Positions 38,603-39,732 of a DNA stretch of 39,732 nt are shown here, in pieces (within the stretch, counting starts at the first letter, position 1; every line of letters begins with the position of its first letter). The stretch lies in the NCBI GenBank assembly GCA_016184365.1, contig JACPCW010000099.1:1-39732 (forward strand). The letters are read 5' to 3'. The translations under genes and the position numbers were made by a program. Below the pieces are notes generated by a model. The model did no database searches. It was not told the DNA's origin and was given only the letters and a program-made list of their open reading frames with translations. This DNA comes from Candidatus Rokuibacteriota bacterium (GTDB taxonomy: Bacteria; Methylomirabilota; Methylomirabilia; Rokubacteriales; CSP1-6).

Positions 38603-39732
38603 AGAGGGAAACGCGGCTCGTCCACGCGGGGCGCGACCCGGAGCGGAACTTCGGCGTCGTGAACCCGCCGATCTACCGGGCGTCCACGATCCTCTACCGG
38701 ACGATGGCGGACTTCGACAACCGCGCGTCGCGGAAGTACACGGGCTTTTCGTACGGCCTGGCCGGCACGCCGACCACGTTCGCGCTCGCCGACGTCGTCG
38801 CCGAGCTGTCGGGCGGCGCGCGGGCGCTCATCACGTCGTCCGGGCTGTCGTCCGTCACGCAGGCGCTCGCGGCGTTTCTCAAAGCCGGCGACCATCTGCT
38901 GCTGCCGGACACGTGTTACGGGCCGACGCGCGTGTTCGGCAGCACGGTGCTCGCGCGGTTCGGCGTCGACGTCGAGTTCTACGATCCGCTCGTCGGCGGC
39001 GGGATCGCCGCGCTCATGCGCCCGAACACGCGCGTCGTGTACTGCGAATCCCCGGGCACGGCGACGTTCGAGGTCCAGGACGTGCCGGCGATCGCGGCGG
39101 CGGCGCACGCGCGCGGCGCGATCGTCATCCTCGACAACACGTGGGCGACGCCGCTCTTCTTCCGCTCCTTCGAGCACGGGGTCGACGTCGAGGTGCAGGC
39201 GGGGACGAAGTTCCTCGCCGGGCACTCGGACCTCCTGATCGGCGCGATCACGACGCGCGACGAAGCGCTGTACCGCACGGTGAAGGACAGCGTGTCGGCA
39301 TTCGGCGACGGGGTGGCGCCCGACCTTGCCTACGAGACGATGCGAGGGCTTCGCACGCTGGCCGTGAGGCTTCGCCATCACGAGCAGTCGGCGCTCGCCG
39401 TCGCGAAATGGCTCGCGGGACGCCCGGAGGTCGCACGCGTGCTGCATCCGGCGCTGCCGGCGGACCCCGGCCATGCGTTGTGGAAGCGCGACTTCCTGGG
39501 CTCGTCGAGCCTCTTCGGCGTGGTGCTGCGCACGACGAACGAAGCGGCCGTGGCCGCCATGATCGAGAACCTGACGCTCTTCAAGATCGGCGCGAGCTTC
39601 GGCGGGTTCGAAAGCCTCATCACGCCGCCGCGTCCGGAGAAGAACCGCACGGTGCGTCCGTGGACGGAGCCGGGCTTCCTGCTGCGCGTCCACGTGGGCC
39701 TCGAGGCGGTGGAGGACCTGATCGCGGACCTC
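38599..39732 (+). CDS. metC: Cystathionine beta-lyase-family PLP enzyme, 3' end outside window
   Basis: The frame is open from ATG 38599 to the right edge; 378 residues are visible, close to the usual ~390. The Cys/Met-metabolism PLP fold is clear: 'RLVHAGRDPERNFGVVNPPI' (~5-24), 'YGLAGTPTTFALADVVAELSGGARALITSSGLSSV' in parts (~50-87), 'ILDNTWATPLFF' (~178-189, Asp contacting the pyridine N) and 'QAGTKFLAGHSDLLIGA' with the Schiff-base Lys204. 'ENLTLFKIGASFGGFESLI' near the end is typical of MetC rather than MetB. Cleaves cystathionine to homocysteine, or acts on related thioethers. The start is preceded by AAGGAG in a tandem duplication. Confidence 0.9.
   Translation, partial: MKRETRLVHAGRDPERNFGVVNPPIYRASTILYRTMADFDNRASRKYTGFSYGLAGTPTTFALADVVAELSGGARALITSSGLSSVTQALAAFLKAGDHLLLPDTCYGPTRVFGSTVLARFGVDVEFYDPLVGGGIAALMRPNTRVVYCESPGTATFEVQDVPAIAAAAHARGAIVILDNTWATPLFFRSFEHGVDVEVQAGTKFLAGHSDLLIGAITTRDEALYRTVKDSVSAFGDGVAPDLAYETMRGLRTLAVRLRHHEQSALAVAKWLAGRPEVARVLHPALPADPGHALWKRDFLGSSSLFGVVLRTTNEAAVAAMIENLTLFKIGASFGGFESLITPPRPEKNRTVRPWTEPGFLLRVHVGLEAVEDLIADL

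Noticed and set aside
1..39732. CRISPR array, tRNA or rRNA genes
   Set aside because: No regularly spaced identical repeats, no cloverleaf with a T-loop consensus, and no rRNA-like stretch was seen on either strand.

Overview
The window reads as a piece of a GC-rich (roughly two thirds G+C), free-living, chemoheterotrophic soil or subsurface bacterium. Genes are tightly packed, and most operon junctions are 1-4 nt stop/start overlaps of the ATGA or GTGA kind. The two-hairpin GC-rich spacers, the many ABC importers for organic and amino acids, and two F420-family enzymes together suggest something near Candidatus Rokubacteria / Methylomirabilota. That placement is inference from style and content only; no rRNA or tRNA is present to confirm it.

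Left part (1-5064, + strand): the 3' part of a molybdopterin oxidoreductase, a TlpA/ResA-like thioredoxin whose first redox cysteine codon is an in-frame TGA followed by a bacterial SECIS-like hairpin (probable selenoprotein), a fumarate reductase/succinate dehydrogenase-type flavoprotein, a VC0807-like membrane protein and a YceI-like protein. 5068-12300 (- strand) is an acyl-CoA/redox operon: nitronate monooxygenase-like flavin enzyme, FabL-like SDR, enoyl-CoA hydratase, metallo-beta-lactamase-fold hydrolase, methyltransferase, two paired acyl-CoA dehydrogenases and an F420-dependent nitroreductase-family protein. A GC-rich two-hairpin repeat sits at the first junction of this operon and a second copy is read as the C-terminal tail of the SDR.

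12369-15451: a membrane-anchored alkaline-phosphatase-fold protein, a cyclase-family (kynurenine-formamidase-like) hydrolase, and a truncated IS110 element. 15402-21767 (-): a peptide/nickel-type ABC importer operon (binding protein, two permeases, two ATPases) with a separate TrpX-like binding protein at its 3' end, driven from a promoter embedded in two palindromes. 21900-22790: a VapBC-type toxin-antitoxin pair and a scrap of an SNF2 helicase, i.e. a small scar of mobile DNA. 22838-29747 (-): a complete branched-chain amino-acid-type importer (LivKHMGF) in one operon with an enolase-superfamily enzyme and an amidohydrolase, which suggests import and catabolism of one organic acid. 29921-30331 is a broken histidine-kinase gene.

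Right part: PIG-L deacetylase, MFS exporter and MerR regulator in a - strand operon with a textbook MerR promoter; a methyltransferase; a zinc alcohol dehydrogenase divergent from an F420-dependent LLM-class oxidoreductase; a thioredoxin-fold protein; and a + strand set of an AtzG-like small subunit, an amidase, a membrane protein and a cystathionine-lyase-family PLP enzyme that runs off the window. The strongest novelty is the predicted UxxC selenoprotein at 1421-1987. The next is the two-hairpin repeat family, one copy of which is flanked by an 11-bp direct duplication that rebuilds both the stop and the start codon of an operon junction.
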